Positions 1 through 7,353 are shown, counted from the first letter of the stretch. The stretch is DNA of 14,742 nt from Candidatus Melainabacteria bacterium (GCA_016209785.1 JACQVM010000356.1:1-14742), one strand, 5' to 3'. The notes: generated by a model from the sequence alone, not told the origin. Translations and numbers: made by a program.

Positions 1-159
1 CCGCTGTGCTGTCAGCAACCATAATGAATGAGTGGCCATAGCAACGATAACCAAACACAATAAAAACAGTATGGCTGGACCAGAAATTAGAGAATCAGCA
101 ACCTTAAAAGACAGCCAGGCACCGATTGCAAGGATAATTAGCAGAAGTCGTGTCCGCAT
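1..159 (-). CDS. Small or N-terminal part of a membrane protein, cut by the left edge
   Basis: An open frame begins at an ATG (157-159, minus) and reads 53 codons without a stop to the window edge. The peptide starts MRTRLLLIILAIGAW and has two hydrophobic stretches, about residues 4-18 and 27-41, separated by a short polar link (FKVADS). This looks like a signal-anchor or first helix followed by a second transmembrane helix. The upstream Shine-Dalgarno is weak (AGG some 10-14 bases before the ATG). The gene lies downstream of the glycosyltransferase on the same strand, 123 bases away, and that gap holds a palindrome with a TATAAT (243-261), so it probably has its own promoter. I do not recognise the family. 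The hydrophobic pattern supports real coding, but the truncation leaves function unknown. Confidence 0.55.
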   Translation of the reverse strand, partial: MRTRLLLIILAIGAWLSFKVADSLISGPAILFLLCLVIVAMATHSLWLLTAQR

Positions 160-242
160 GCAACTTAGCCTATACGTGGAAACATTTCAGTATAACTAGT
201 CTATAAGACTGACAACCCTCCCTACCTGCACAAGGACACCAA

Positions 243-261
243 ATATAATGTCACATTATAT
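243..261. promoter_or_regulatory. Perfect AT-rich palindrome over a consensus -10: probable operator
   Basis: The sequence ATATAATGTcACATTATAT is an exact inverted repeat with 9-base arms about one central base. Each arm contains TATAAT when read outward-in on its own strand. The minus-strand copy (255-260) could be the -10 of a promoter for the membrane gene starting at 159, giving an untranslated leader of roughly 90 bases. I find no good -35 at the matching distance (minus strand, near 278-283). There is no T-tract, so it is not an intrinsic terminator. The size and symmetry resemble the binding site of a dimeric repressor. It broadly recalls the TATAAT-rich sites of Fur/PerR-type regulators, but the family cannot be assigned from this alone. 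Confidence 0.5.
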
Positions 262-282
262 CTTGACATGGCACCGTGTGTG

Positions 283-1548
283 CTATTGGTAAGCCATTAC
301 CCTCAAAGCATAGTCCACCACAATCTCTGCTGTTTTGCGTGCGCCATTAAGTTGAGCAGCAAGGCGAGCAAACCGCATAGCGTTCAGCTCATAGGCACGG
401 CTACCAAGATGGTCAGCAATCGCTTGAGCCAATACTGCCCCTGAGAGCTCCCGGTAAGACAATTGAGTGGCAACTCCCAGCTCCACCATACGTAGCGCAT
501 TGCTTTCCTGCTCAATTTGCTTATAGTCTGGCACAACGATGGACGGTTTACCCAAGCTGAGCAATTCCATCGCCGTCGAATGACCAGCCTGTGTTACAAC
601 TAAGTCAGCTGCTTTGTAGTATCGCTCCGGGTGGTCAGTAAAATCAGTTACACGCACATTGGCCCGCTTACTTTCTAAGCGAAAGCTTGAAAAAATCTCA
701 AACTGGATATGTGGTAGCCGCTGCGCAGCGTCCACCAATGCTTGAAACAGTGGGAAGCGATACTGGTGCCCTCCCAAGGTCCCAACTACATAAGGCCCAT
801 AACCAGGCTTGGAATAAGGAATGATCTCATCAGTTCTCCATTGGGTTATTGGACCCACCATACGTTGGCGCTTCATTACCTGGGACTTGCGACTTAAAAG
901 AGGCAAACAAACGGTGTCTGGCGGCGGGAAATCAGCAATTACAATATCATCAACCTGACCAAAGATAGCTCGAGCTGCTAACTCCACGCTTGGTTCAGCA
1001 GCCCCACAAAGAAGAACTTCCTGAATTGCCCGTGGTGTCTCATAAGGCACAATCGCCTTGGGGTTAGATGCTGAGGCTTTGTTACGACGACGTTGGAAGA
1101 ACTTGTCAAACCGTGTCTGATTGGTCATAAAAATGCACGGCAATCCTAATTTGGCCGCAGCAAAAACTGCTGCAGCACGACAGTCTGACAAGACACAAGT
1201 AACGCCATATTGTTTCATAATACGGGTCTCTTCACGTATTTGCTTATTAATAACTAGCGGTAGCGTTGAGTTTTTGAGGATGGTACGAGAAATTTCAAAG
1301 GAGCCATCTGCACCAATGAACTTTACCTCAGGGGCAATTTCTACAGTTGCATAACCAGAACGATTGAGCCTGTCAAGCACATAACCATAACTTCCAAAGA
1401 GCACACATTCAGGATCAATGTAACTAGCCACCGCCAGCGCCCGGCTTGAGTGCCCATAACCTTCACCATTTACCGATATATAAACTCTATAAGGAACTCG
1501 AGATGTCCTTTTTGTTTGCTTGCTAACTAAGGGCGTACTAGCGGGCAT
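283..1548 (-). CDS. GT-B fold glycosyltransferase (MurG/GT28-like or MJ1255-like)
   Basis: This is probably a cytoplasmic or membrane-peripheral enzyme that moves a sugar from a nucleotide-sugar donor to a lipid or glycan. On the longest reading (428 residues) the N-terminal Rossmann domain opens with a glycine-rich loop GEGYGH at 35-40. The C-terminal domain carries LGGH at 265-268 and the donor-site signature TQAGHSTAMELLSLGKPSIV at 326-345, typical of GT28/GT1-like enzymes. The frame can open at a TTG at 1569, three bases after the MFS stop, but no Shine-Dalgarno precedes it. The ATG at 1548 has AGAAGG nine bases upstream, so I prefer that start (421 residues). It is last in the fabZ-lpxA-MFS unit, which suggests an envelope glycolipid or polysaccharide role. 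It is not an LpxB (GT19) by its motifs. Acceptor and sugar are unknown. Confidence 0.85.
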   Translation of the reverse strand: MPASTPLVSKQTKRTSRVPYRVYISVNGEGYGHSSRALAVASYIDPECVLFGSYGYVLDRLNRSGYATVEIAPEVKFIGADGSFEISRTILKNSTLPLVINKQIREETRIMKQYGVTCVLSDCRAAAVFAAAKLGLPCIFMTNQTRFDKFFQRRRNKASASNPKAIVPYETPRAIQEVLLCGAAEPSVELAARAIFGQVDDIVIADFPPPDTVCLPLLSRKSQVMKRQRMVGPITQWRTDEIIPYSKPGYGPYVVGTLGGHQYRFPLFQALVDAAQRLPHIQFEIFSSFRLESKRANVRVTDFTDHPERYYKAADLVVTQAGHSTAMELLSLGKPSIVVPDYKQIEQESNALRMVELGVATQLSYRELSGAVLAQAIADHLGSRAYELNAMRFARLAAQLNGARKTAEIVVDYALRVMAYQ

Positions 1549-1557
1549 GTAGTTAAA

Positions 1558-1563
1558 CCTTCT
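1558..1563 (-). promoter_or_regulatory. Shine-Dalgarno that decides the glycosyltransferase start
   Basis: AGAAGG on the minus strand lies nine bases before the ATG at 1546-1548 and inside the reading frame that would open at the TTG at 1569. This strong ribosome-binding match favours the internal ATG over the upstream TTG, removing seven residues from the longest reading. Confidence 0.6.
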
Positions 1564-1571
1564 ATCCAAGT

Positions 1572-2921
1572 TTATTCTGCTTGCAAGCCTTTCCTAGAGG
1601 TTCTCTGGAGATGGTAGCCACCTAAAACTAACGTAGGAAGCCCAACTAACAACAAGGTCGTTGAGACGCCCCCAGGCAAATTATCCGCCAAGACACCTGC
1701 CGCAATAACAGGAATTGTTGAAGCTGCAGACATTGCTGTATTTTGTGCCCCAAATACTTTACCCCTTAACTCCTCTGGCACAGCTGACTGCAGAGCAGCC
1801 TGCGTGGGCACAGCCACCATAGCACAAGATATCCCAACAAACATAGCAAGCAGTAGTGGCACAGCCATCATTGAGCCCTGCCAGGACACCAGTCCAAGTC
1901 CAAAAGCCGGCCAAAGGTAGCGGGCAATAAAATCCAGGCTTCCGAGCAAAACCATAAACAGTCCCAGACCAGCAAAACCTGCATAGGCAAGTACACTAGG
2001 TCTTACCGACTGCCCATAATGCCCAACGCCAAAATTACCCAAACCCATGCCAACTCCAGCGGCAGCTACAATGTACCCAAACTGAAACGGCTCTATCTGA
2101 AGCACCTGCTGTGCTAGGCCAACAGCAATAATGTTAAGAGTAATGATAGTGCTAAACAGAACCGTAATCTTAAGTATGGCACGAAAGACTAGTCGGTTAC
2201 TGGATATATAAGAAAGTCCAAAGCGCAGCTCCTCCCACCAAGGCTCTCTAAAACCTTCAGCAAGCTTGTTATCTTTTACAAAACAAAGCAACAAAGATGC
2301 AACAAAAAAGGATGCTGCAACAGCCCAGTGGGCACGTGCCAGGCCAAATTGAGAAATAATTGGTTCGCCTACTGCAAATCCAAATCCTAAAGCAATCATC
2401 ATGGTAGTAAAGAAAAGTGAGTTAGCACAATAAAGATCTTGACGCTTAACCAACCGTGGAATAGCAGCAGCCTCAGCAGGGCCAAAAAACTGTGTGCCCA
2501 TAGATATTAAGAATGCCAATAAATAAGCCATCTGCGGAGATCTTGTCACCATTGGCAAAGCAACCAGTGATACAAACAAACAACGAGCTAAGTTGGATAC
2601 AACCAGGATAGTACGATTTGACCAGCGATCTACATATACTCCTGCAATCGGGCTAAGGACCACCGCTGGAATTGTAAAAGCAACATACAAGATAGAAGTC
2701 ATCTGGGCTGCCCCTGTGGCAGCAAAAGCGGAAGTCTTTTGGGCAGTCAAAATAGCCACAAAAAGAACAAAAACAGCCCTGTCCGCTAGTTGCGAAAAAA
2801 TTTGGGCAATCCACAGAGCCATAAAGTGCTTGTTCCGGAAAAGTGAACTATAACCGGAACGAATTTCATGAGCTGGGATAAGAGCAGGCTTTGTAATTGG
2901 TGAGCTCACCTCTGAGGTCAC
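1572..2921 (-). CDS. MFS transporter, probable drug/metabolite exporter (MFS_3-like)
   Basis: A 449-residue inner-membrane protein with the alternating hydrophobic pattern of about 12 transmembrane helices. It belongs to the major facilitator superfamily: the loop after helix 2 carries the motif A core GVYVDRWSNR (94-103), and the stretch GPAEAAAIPRLV around helix 4-5 is characteristic of the EntS/macrolide-efflux branch (MFS_3). Members use the proton gradient to export small molecules such as antibiotics or siderophores; the substrate here cannot be read. The start is a GTG at 2921 without an obvious Shine-Dalgarno. The next Met (34) lies inside the first conserved region, so the GTG is the best choice. 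It follows lpxA after 77 bases and is three bases upstream of the longest glycosyltransferase frame, so it is probably cotranscribed. It could be a lipid-precursor flippase by context, but nothing specific shows that. Confidence 0.85.
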   Translation of the reverse strand: MTSEVSSPITKPALIPAHEIRSGYSSLFRNKHFMALWIAQIFSQLADRAVFVLFVAILTAQKTSAFAATGAAQMTSILYVAFTIPAVVLSPIAGVYVDRWSNRTILVVSNLARCLFVSLVALPMVTRSPQMAYLLAFLISMGTQFFGPAEAAAIPRLVKRQDLYCANSLFFTTMMIALGFGFAVGEPIISQFGLARAHWAVAASFFVASLLLCFVKDNKLAEGFREPWWEELRFGLSYISSNRLVFRAILKITVLFSTIITLNIIAVGLAQQVLQIEPFQFGYIVAAAGVGMGLGNFGVGHYGQSVRPSVLAYAGFAGLGLFMVLLGSLDFIARYLWPAFGLGLVSWQGSMMAVPLLLAMFVGISCAMVAVPTQAALQSAVPEELRGKVFGAQNTAMSAASTIPVIAAGVLADNLPGGVSTTLLLVGLPTLVLGGYHLQRTSRKGLQAE

Positions 2922-2998
2922 GTATCAACGCTCTAGATACTTTACCACCGCACAGAGCTTGCTAGAACAACGCAATGGTCCCGTACAGGCAACAAAGG

Positions 2999-3808
2999 TC
3001 AAACCATTTCGGCTGGGACTTCCTCTTTTGTATAAGATGCAGCCACTACGCCCCTTTTGCTGCTGCGCACAAAATCAAGGATTTCTTTTATTTCGGGGTA
3101 AGGCTCTATCTCACATTCTATCCTTGCTACAGCATCGCCTTTATTTAGGTTGGAGCGGTACAGCAACCGGTAAGCCTCCTTGACAGCAGATCTTACGGTC
3201 TGAGTTATACCTTGCCGCCGTAAACCAACAACGTTAATTCCTCGCATCAAGGCAGGGCGTCCATCACACATGGTAAAAGGAGGGAGATCAAGACGTGTTC
3301 CAGTAAGTCCACTCACCATCACCAGTCGTCCGACACGTACAAATTGGTGGAAGATACACATTCCCGACATAACAGTGTAATCACCCAGACTTACATGTCC
3401 AGCCATCATAGTTGAGTTAGCTAGAATGACACCACGGCCCAGCCGGCAGTTGTGCGCTATGTGTACGTAGTTCATGAGGAAGCATTCGTCACCTATTTCA
3501 GTGTAACCTTCCGAGGTTGCTCGATGAATCGTCACATACTCCCGAATAGTAACCCTATCACCAATAATCACCCCCGTTGGCTCCTTACGATAACGTAAGT
3601 CCTGTGGCTCAAGTCCAATTGAAGCACCAGCGAATATACGGCAGTCCTGCCCAATGGTGGTATAGCCATCTATAACCGCATGAGCACCAACTTTAGTTCC
3701 AGGGCCAACCCGCACATTAGGACCTATGACTACATACGGACCAATTTCGGCTGTATCATCTATCTCAGCACCCTGACTTACAATGGCGGTTGTGTGTATC
3801 GCTGTCAC
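2999..3808 (-). CDS. lpxA: Acyl-[ACP]-UDP-N-acetylglucosamine O-acyltransferase LpxA
   Basis: Catalyses the first step of lipid A synthesis: transfer of a 3-hydroxyacyl chain from acyl carrier protein to the 3-OH of UDP-GlcNAc, in the cytoplasm, as a homotrimer. The 269 residues show the left-handed beta-helix hexapeptide pattern ([I/V]G-x4) through the first two thirds, the QDLRY motif at 69-73, [17 protein letters not shown] (82-98), HIAHNC at 116-121 with His119 matching catalytic His125 of E. coli, and HQF at 154-156. The C-terminal helical region keeps the family pattern (RLLYRS, 214-219). Gly167 aligns with E. coli Gly173, the acyl-chain ruler, suggesting a long (about C14) chain. The GTG start overlaps the fabZ stop by four bases (GTGA), indicating translational coupling. 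Length is normal for the family. Confidence 0.96.
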   Translation of the reverse strand: MTAIHTTAIVSQGAEIDDTAEIGPYVVIGPNVRVGPGTKVGAHAVIDGYTTIGQDCRIFAGASIGLEPQDLRYRKEPTGVIIGDRVTIREYVTIHRATSEGYTEIGDECFLMNYVHIAHNCRLGRGVILANSTMMAGHVSLGDYTVMSGMCIFHQFVRVGRLVMVSGLTGTRLDLPPFTMCDGRPALMRGINVVGLRRQGITQTVRSAVKEAYRLLYRSNLNKGDAVARIECEIEPYPEIKEILDFVRSSKRGVVAASYTKEEVPAEMV

Positions 3809-4278
3809 CGGGCTGCCACCACCTCTTTCTCAGTTTGTCTTACCAGCGCAAAAGAAATCTCACCTTCACAGGCAATTTTATCTCCAACCTTGGCAACAGC
3901 TTTCATTCTCCCTAATGGACCACGCATTTTGATGAGCTCTACCTCTAAATCTAAACGATCTCCAGGAACAACCATACTCCTAAACTTAAAACCATCTATG
4001 CCAGTAAAGACTCCCAATGAGCCCTTGTACTCTTCCTTGACCAGCATTGCTACACAACCCAACTGAGCCAAAGCCTCAACCATCAACACCCCTGGCATAA
4101 TTGGCTTGAAAGGAAAATGTCCTTCAAAAAATTGCTCATTAGCAGTGAGGTTTTTATAACCAATTGCCTTGTGTCCAGGCTCTAAATATATGACCCTATC
4201 TAACAGCAAGAAAGGATAACGATGAGGAAGAAGTTCCTTAATTTGGCAAACATCTAGTCCATTAGAATAATCTGTCAT
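3805..4278 (-). CDS. fabZ: 3-hydroxyacyl-[ACP] dehydratase FabZ
   Basis: Dehydrates 3-hydroxyacyl-ACP to trans-2-enoyl-ACP in type II fatty acid synthesis. The same substrate pool supplies LpxA, which explains the coupling of the two genes. The 157-residue hot-dog protein has [13 protein letters not shown] at 16-28, the catalytic histidine in GHFP (His54) and the catalytic glutamate in MVEALAQ (Glu68), with the usual spacing. The ATG at 4278 has GAGG just upstream and AAGGGG slightly further up. This is the first gene of the minus-strand envelope unit: its last bases overlap the lpxA start and the MFS and glycosyltransferase genes follow. In cyanobacteria and many Gram-negatives lpxC precedes fabZ; here the upstream region is instead a 260-base divergent intergenic gap. 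Confidence 0.96.
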   Translation of the reverse strand: MTDYSNGLDVCQIKELLPHRYPFLLLDRVIYLEPGHKAIGYKNLTANEQFFEGHFPFKPIMPGVLMVEALAQLGCVAMLVKEEYKGSLGVFTGIDGFKFRSMVVPGDRLDLEVELIKMRGPLGRMKAVAKVGDKIACEGEISFALVRQTEKEVVAAR

Positions 4279-4425
4279 ACCTCACAACCCCTTCTTTAAT
4301 TGATTAGCTAGCTCAAAAATGCTGATAAGGACATTACTTAGTCCTGGACAGGTGCACACGCTGGCACTCGCAAACAGGAGATATTAGAGCACAAATTGCC
4401 ATGAGCCAGCACACAAAATACTGGT

Positions 4426-4444
4426 AATCCTGCCAAAATGCTAA
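4426..4444 (+). repeat. Shared 19-bp intergenic element, copy 1
   Basis: The element AATnCTGCCAAAATnCTAA occurs here and again at 7354-7372, matching at 17 of 19 positions. Both copies are in divergent intergenic regions, in the same orientation, 95 and 72 bases upstream of the plus-strand start codon. It is not palindromic. A regulatory site is plausible; chance similarity is not excluded. Confidence 0.4.
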
Positions 4445-4483
4445 ATTATGGCTCAGCTTAAGAACGTTGAAGTGGCTAAATCC

Positions 4484-4492
4484 TGACATAAT
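4484..4492 (+). promoter_or_regulatory. Candidate extended -10 for the phosphoesterase gene
   Basis: TGACATAAT fits an extended -10 (TG-n-CATAAT). A TTGAAG lies 14 bases upstream of CATAAT, too close for an ordinary -35, so the extended -10 would do most of the work. Transcription would begin near 4499, some 40 bases before the ATG at 4539. Confidence 0.3.
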
Positions 4493-4538
4493 GGCATCTG
4501 TTTGGCCTCTCCAACCCATATGAGGATAAGCCAACGGC

Positions 4539-5795
4539 ATGGAAGAAAACCCTCCTATTAGAAGTTTCGAAGATAACAACACCACCCCTGAGTTGAACAA
4601 ATTAAGTCGACGCAGCTTTCTTGTAGGAATGGCTAGTTTAATTACCTTGACCATATCACTTCCTGCTAGCTCTACTGTTGGACTGTATGAACCTTTCTCT
4701 TTTGCTTTTGTAACAGACACTCACCTTGCTACCCAGTTACCTGATACGTACAAACTGGTACATGAAAGCCAGCTCTTCCTTCAGGATGTAGTACGTGCGC
4801 TAAACAAGGAAAAGCTTGATTTTGTTGTATTTGGCGGAGACCAGTTAGAAGTACTTGGAGATAATGAGTCCAACTGGCAGTTGTTCCTTGATATTGCTCA
4901 AGGACTCACTCACCCATGGAGTTTTGTGCTAGGCGAGCAAGATGTTTCTGATACATATCCTGTAGACAAAATGAAAACCTATGGAGCAGATTGGAAACGC
5001 CAAGGCATAGAAACCACCAAACCATACTGGTCGCATTCTCCTTTACCAGGGGTCCACATTATTGGACTTGACACTAGTCAACCCCATTCACCGACAGGCT
5101 ATGTGTCAAACCAGCAACTTGCCTGGCTGAAGGAAGATCTAGATGCACACAAGAGAAAATTTATCATAGTTTTTAGTCATCATCCTTTATTGCCACCACC
5201 ACCATATGACAGTGGCCCTCCTTGGGATGAGTTTATTCTGCCCCAGTGCGCTAACGTACGCGAAATTTTAGGAAGCTCTCCTAAAGTACGCTTGGCAGTA
5301 AGCGGACATATACATGCCAGTCGAGTTCAACAAGAAAAGGACATTTGGTACATATCTTGTCCCAGTCTCAACGTCTATCCATGTGCTTATCGTATTTTTA
5401 GAGTCACACCCGACCAGATCATCATAGAAACACATCAGGTAGGGTTTCCAGCGCTGATCAAAAAAGCCAGAAAGATGCTTGAAGCCTCAACGCTCGCATA
5501 TAAGTATGCTCCATCACAACCATTTAAGTTTGTTTCACTTGTACAAGGGCAAAGACTAGATAATGAGGTCCTTTTGCCACTCACTCAGGCTATGACACCA
5601 CAAGCTATCACAATCAAGAAACAAAGGAGGAAAGCCACCAGGCAGGCTGAGCAACATGAGCAAAAACCTGCCAAGCAAGAGACATCAAAACAAAAAACCA
5701 CACAACAAGAGGCGGACAAGCACAAACAAGACACCCATTTAGAAGCAGCACCTGGTAAACCACCACTGAAAGAGCCGCCACTCATCGACTGGTAA
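4539..5795 (+). CDS. Tat-exported calcineurin-like metallophosphoesterase with altered motif III
   Basis: A 418-residue protein with a twin-arginine signal: SRRSFLVG at 23-30, then a hydrophobic core ending near PASS (42-45). It is therefore probably folded with metal in the cytoplasm and exported. The phosphoesterase motifs are FVTDTHL (Asp60, His62), GGDQ (Asp101), FSHHP (His214/215) and GHIH (256-259). The third motif, normally GNHD/E, is GEQD at 132-135, so the usual metal-ligand Asn and catalytic His are replaced by Glu and Gln. The enzyme may have changed chemistry or be weakly active. Residues about 358-415 form a Lys/Gln/Glu-rich low-complexity tail with a proline-rich end, of unknown role. 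The ATG has GAGGA about 12 bases upstream. It stands alone: divergent from fabZ and convergent, eight bases apart, with the BtpA-family gene. The substrate is unknown. Confidence 0.85.
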   Translation: MEENPPIRSFEDNNTTPELNKLSRRSFLVGMASLITLTISLPASSTVGLYEPFSFAFVTDTHLATQLPDTYKLVHESQLFLQDVVRALNKEKLDFVVFGGDQLEVLGDNESNWQLFLDIAQGLTHPWSFVLGEQDVSDTYPVDKMKTYGADWKRQGIETTKPYWSHSPLPGVHIIGLDTSQPHSPTGYVSNQQLAWLKEDLDAHKRKFIIVFSHHPLLPPPPYDSGPPWDEFILPQCANVREILGSSPKVRLAVSGHIHASRVQQEKDIWYISCPSLNVYPCAYRIFRVTPDQIIIETHQVGFPALIKKARKMLEASTLAYKYAPSQPFKFVSLVQGQRLDNEVLLPLTQAMTPQAITIKKQRRKATRQAEQHEQKPAKQETSKQKTTQQEADKHKQDTHLEAAPGKPPLKEPPLIDW

Positions 5796-5803
5796 GAATT
5801 TGA

Positions 5804-6586
5804 TTAGTGCCGCATACAATCGACCAATCTGTGCACACGCGTTACATCTACACTGTTACGCCAGCAACCACCAACCTTAAAAGTAGAGCCAACAATGACA
5901 GCATCACAATGCTGAACATATAAATGAATGTTTTCTGGAGTAACACCTGAACCTACTAATACAGATGTGGTGACGGCCGAACTTACCGTTGCAACGTCAT
6001 GCACATCGGCTGGCACTGCAGTCAAATTGCCTGTCACAACCACACCATCTGCACCAAAAAACTCAGCAGCCTTTGCTGTTTCAGCAAGACAGACATCAGC
6101 AGTAATGGCATGAGAAGAATGTTTCTTCTTGATATCAGCAAAAATCTTAATGGTTTGAGCTCTTAGGTTAGCTCGTCGCCGCATAAGTTGAGCAGCACAA
6201 GACTCATGTATACCCTCATCGCCAACATGAGCATAGACAAACCCTTCCACACGCAGGAAATCAAGATCAGCCGCAATTGCAGCTCCCAGCGCCTCTAAAT
6301 TTGCTCCTGCCAGGATCTGCAGCCCTGTTGGCAACATAGATTGATGCTTAATTTCCCGGGCAATAACAGCCATTGCAGCAGTGGTCTCGGGATCCACCTT
6401 CCCTTTGAGATAAGGGACATCGTGCATGTTCTCCACAAGCAGTGCATCTACTCCACCTTCCTTATAAGTCAAAGCATCATCGACTGCTTGATCTAGAATT
6501 TCTCCCATGCTGCCACGATAGCCAGCAGAGCCTGGCAAAGGCAAAACATGCACCACAGCAATTATGCAACACTTACGTCCAAACAC
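5804..6586 (-). CDS. BtpA/SgcQ family TIM-barrel protein
   Basis: The family is recognised by the start CCIIAVVHVLPLPGSAGYRG (the usual form is GMVHLPPLPGSP) followed by a TIM-barrel pattern: VDALLVENMHD, LDFLRVEGFVYAHVGDEG, ADGVVVTGN and VLVGSGVTPENI near the end. In cyanobacteria BtpA is a thylakoid-associated factor needed for stable photosystem I; elsewhere relatives such as SgcQ sit in sugar or nucleoside loci, and their biochemical activity is unclear. The longest frame opens at a TTG at 6604, directly after the kynB stop and without a Shine-Dalgarno. The GTG at 6586 has AAGGG seven bases upstream and gives the usual family N-terminus, so I take that start (260 residues). It is probably cotranscribed with kynB. 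No photosynthesis gene is nearby, so a photosystem role is not implied. Confidence 0.88.
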   Translation of the reverse strand: MFGRKCCIIAVVHVLPLPGSAGYRGSMGEILDQAVDDALTYKEGGVDALLVENMHDVPYLKGKVDPETTAAMAVIAREIKHQSMLPTGLQILAGANLEALGAAIAADLDFLRVEGFVYAHVGDEGIHESCAAQLMRRRANLRAQTIKIFADIKKKHSSHAITADVCLAETAKAAEFFGADGVVVTGNLTAVPADVHDVATVSSAVTTSVLVGSGVTPENIHLYVQHCDAVIVGSTFKVGGCWRNSVDVTRVHRLVDCMRH

Positions 6587-6593
6587 ATGCCAA

Positions 6594-6598
6594 CCCTT
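6594..6598 (-). promoter_or_regulatory. Shine-Dalgarno that decides the BtpA-family start
   Basis: AAGGG on the minus strand sits seven bases before the GTG at 6584-6586. The upstream TTG at 6604 has no comparable site because its leader is the tail of kynB. Confidence 0.55.
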
Positions 6599-6604
6599 GT
6601 GCAA

Positions 6605-7282
6605 TTAAGCTAATGGTACACCACGCAGCAAGACAGCTCGAACCGGAGATGCCTCTAACTCCATAAACTTGAGCGGAAGAGCTGCCAGGAAATAAGTGCC
6701 TTCTTCAGCCAGCGTTAAGTCAAGGTTTTCCAGCCAACTCATGTTAGCATCCAACAAAGCGTGATGGGACTCTAGGCTACTTGAGTCGACAGCATCAACA
6801 GAAGGCGTATCGATACCCACCAGCACCACCCCGTTAGATGCCAAATGGTGAACAAGTTCAACGGAGAGGTAGGCATATTGACTCTCAAAAACATCATAGC
6901 GCACCATATTTGATGTCTTAAACAAAATGCGCTGTGGAAATTCAGCACCATTGCCCAGTTTACTGGAAAGTTGCTCAACAGCTACTGCTTGCCGCCAAGG
7001 AGACAGGTCAATTACAGTTGCTAGTCCCAGGAAAGCATCAAGAGGAAGCTTACCTGCTACACCGCTGGGCTCACTTAAATCACCAGAAATATGTATAGGT
7101 GCGTCTGCATGAGTTCCCACATGAGGACTCATCTTAAACGCTGTAAGGTTGCCAATCTTGCTTTCGGCATAAGTCATGGTAATTTCCCTGGAAAAAGGAG
7201 TATCACCAGGGAAACAAGCAGTAGCACTGCAAATTGCCCGCGAGATATCAATAATTTGGTAACTCCAATATAAGTCAACCAA
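6605..7282 (-). CDS. kynB: Kynurenine formamidase (arylformamidase), cyclase family
   Basis: Hydrolyses N-formylkynurenine to kynurenine and formate in tryptophan catabolism. The 225-residue frame has the family's metal motif HVGTHADAPIH (His54, His58, Asp60, His64), the KynB-type opening IDISRAICSATACFPGDTPF (11-30), GIDTPSVD (156-163), a His-His pair at 173-174 and Glu185 as likely further metal ligands, and the KynB-like C-terminus LPLKFMELEASPVRAVLL. This resembles KynB more than generic cyclases. The start is uncertain: the TTG at 7282 has AAAGG too close, whereas an in-frame ATT at 7255 has GGAG seven bases upstream. Upstream, TAATAT at 7326-7331 (minus) is a weak -10 candidate. No tryptophan dioxygenase or kynureninase gene is in the window, so the pathway is incomplete here. 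It is directly followed by the BtpA-family gene. Confidence 0.88.
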   Translation of the reverse strand: MVDLYWSYQIIDISRAICSATACFPGDTPFSREITMTYAESKIGNLTAFKMSPHVGTHADAPIHISGDLSEPSGVAGKLPLDAFLGLATVIDLSPWRQAVAVEQLSSKLGNGAEFPQRILFKTSNMVRYDVFESQYAYLSVELVHHLASNGVVLVGIDTPSVDAVDSSSLESHHALLDANMSWLENLDLTLAEEGTYFLAALPLKFMELEASPVRAVLLRGVPLA

Positions 7283-7353
7283 GCCTTTGCCTAAGGTTGT
7301 CGAATTTACTAACCCAACGTAGCCAATATTACCCTACCTTAAACAAGGTCTTG

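Larger units (their letters stand above)
4279..4538. promoter_or_regulatory. Divergent intergenic region between fabZ and the phosphoesterase gene
   Basis: This 260-base gap must hold promoters for both directions. On the plus strand I see an extended -10 (4484-4492) and a 19-base element (4426-4444) that recurs in the other divergent gap. On the minus strand no convincing -35/-10 pair was found; TAATAT near 4382 lacks a matching -35. There is also a short self-complementary AGCTAGCT near 4308-4315. No small gene or RNA is evident. Confidence 0.5.

Noticed and set aside
263..268. A perfect TTGACA on the plus strand
   Set aside because: No -10 lies 16-18 bases downstream and it would transcribe antisense into the glycosyltransferase gene.
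4334..4720. A 128-codon minus-strand open frame spanning the fabZ upstream gap and the start of the phosphoesterase gene
   Set aside because: It overlaps the Tat signal of a well-supported gene, has no recognisable domain and no good ribosome-binding site.
5585..5785. A minus-strand frame encoding a Cys/Ser-rich hydrophobic peptide
   Set aside because: It is the antisense of the Lys/Gln-rich codons of the phosphoesterase tail; composition explains it.
7336..7349. Small inverted repeat ACCTT-aaac-AAGGT upstream of kynB
   Set aside because: A five-base stem is too short and common to call an operator or terminator without more support.
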